DNA from: Vampirovibrio sp.
GTDB taxonomy: Bacteria > Cyanobacteriota > Vampirovibrionia > Vampirovibrionales > Vampirovibrionaceae
Direction of reading: 5' to 3'
DNA: 49,840 nucleotides
Assembly (NCBI GenBank): GCA_019634025.1
Contig: JAHQWC010000097.1
Span: 1-49,840 of the forward strand
Within the stretch, counting starts at the first letter, position 1; each line of letters opens with the position of its first letter. The notes below the pieces were generated by a model that saw nothing but the letters and a program-made list of their open reading frames with translations, did no database searches and had not been told where the DNA came from. Below are positions 49,407 to 49,840 of this stretch, piece by piece. Position numbers and translations under genes: made by a program.

Positions 49407-49840
49407 TGCTCCACATAGAAGACCTCCTCCAAAGCTGGCAGCTCTTGGCCCAAGGCCTGGGCAACACCGTCTTCATTGCCCTTCTCGCCGGTGTACTAAG
49501 CCTAACCACAGGCACCATTCTGGGTATTCTCTACCACCGACAAACCCCCATCCTCTCTCAACTCACCTACGTCTACGTCCAACTCATCCGCAGCCTACCC
49601 CTCATCCTGTTTCTAGTCTTCGTTCACTACGGCCTGTTACCCATCATCATTCTCCAGCCCAACTTCCTATTCTCCGCCATCATCGCCTTTTCTCTGTTTG
49701 AATCCGCCTACATCGCCGAAATCATCCGCGCCGGCATGGCCTCCATCAAAACCGAAGAACGCGACGCCGCCAAAAGCCTGGGCCTCAATAAAACCCAACG
49801 CATCACTCTCATTTACCTCCCCCTGGCCACCCGACGCACC
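49406..49840 (+). CDS. Amino-acid ABC transporter permease, second subunit, partial, runs off right edge
   Basis: Not in the ORF track. Starts in TAATG overlap with the previous gene: MLHIEDLLQSWQLLAQGLGNTVFIALLAGVLSLTTGTILGILYHRQ...YVQLIRSLPLILFLVFVHYGLL...ESAYIAEIIRAGMASIKTEERDAAKSLGLNKTQRITLIYLPLATRR. Confidence 0.93.
   Translation, partial: MLHIEDLLQSWQLLAQGLGNTVFIALLAGVLSLTTGTILGILYHRQTPILSQLTYVYVQLIRSLPLILFLVFVHYGLLPIIILQPNFLFSAIIAFSLFESAYIAEIIRAGMASIKTEERDAAKSLGLNKTQRITLIYLPLATRRT

Noticed and set aside
1-49840. Search for CRISPR arrays, tRNA/rRNA genes, transposases or prophage genes
   Set aside because: No regularly spaced repeats, tRNA T-loop context outside coding regions, transposase motifs or phage structural genes recognised by eye; an automated scan would be needed to exclude them fully.

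Overview
This window is a gene-dense bacterial chromosomal segment with no tRNA, rRNA, CRISPR array or transposase that I could recognise. The content (FHA-type two-partner secretion, AMIN-domain proteins, fused b6-like cytochrome b, Rcp1/FixL-like signalling, MurT-partner GatD) fits a non-photosynthetic relative of Cyanobacteria such as Vampirovibrionia/Melainabacteria. That placement is inference only. Main blocks: (i) an HlyD-type adaptor running off the left edge; (ii) a respiratory operon with a CydA-like membrane protein, Rieske protein, fused b6/subunit-IV cytochrome b, and a CydA-like protein with a C-terminal heme c; (iii) a divergent two-partner-secretion locus whose exoprotein ORF is split by one in-frame TAA; (iv) retropepsin-like protease, SYLF protein, parvulin, glyQ, typA and an RlmD-like methyltransferase; (v) a response regulator plus a 5-PAS histidine kinase with a FixL-like heme-PAS signature; (vi) miaB-folK and two AMIN/TPR envelope proteins; (vii) two phosphodiester glycosidases, one apparently frameshifted after its signal peptide; (viii) grpE-dnaJ and secD-secF; (ix) a coupled pair of uncharacterised membrane proteins next to acpS; (x) an orphan gatD and an amino-acid ABC transporter with intergenic palindromes. 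The best candidates for follow-up are the stop-split TpsA with an acidic-tailed TpsB, the respiratory complex, a 21-bp palindromic motif shared by two distant promoter regions, the FixL-like kinase, and the novel membrane protein pair.
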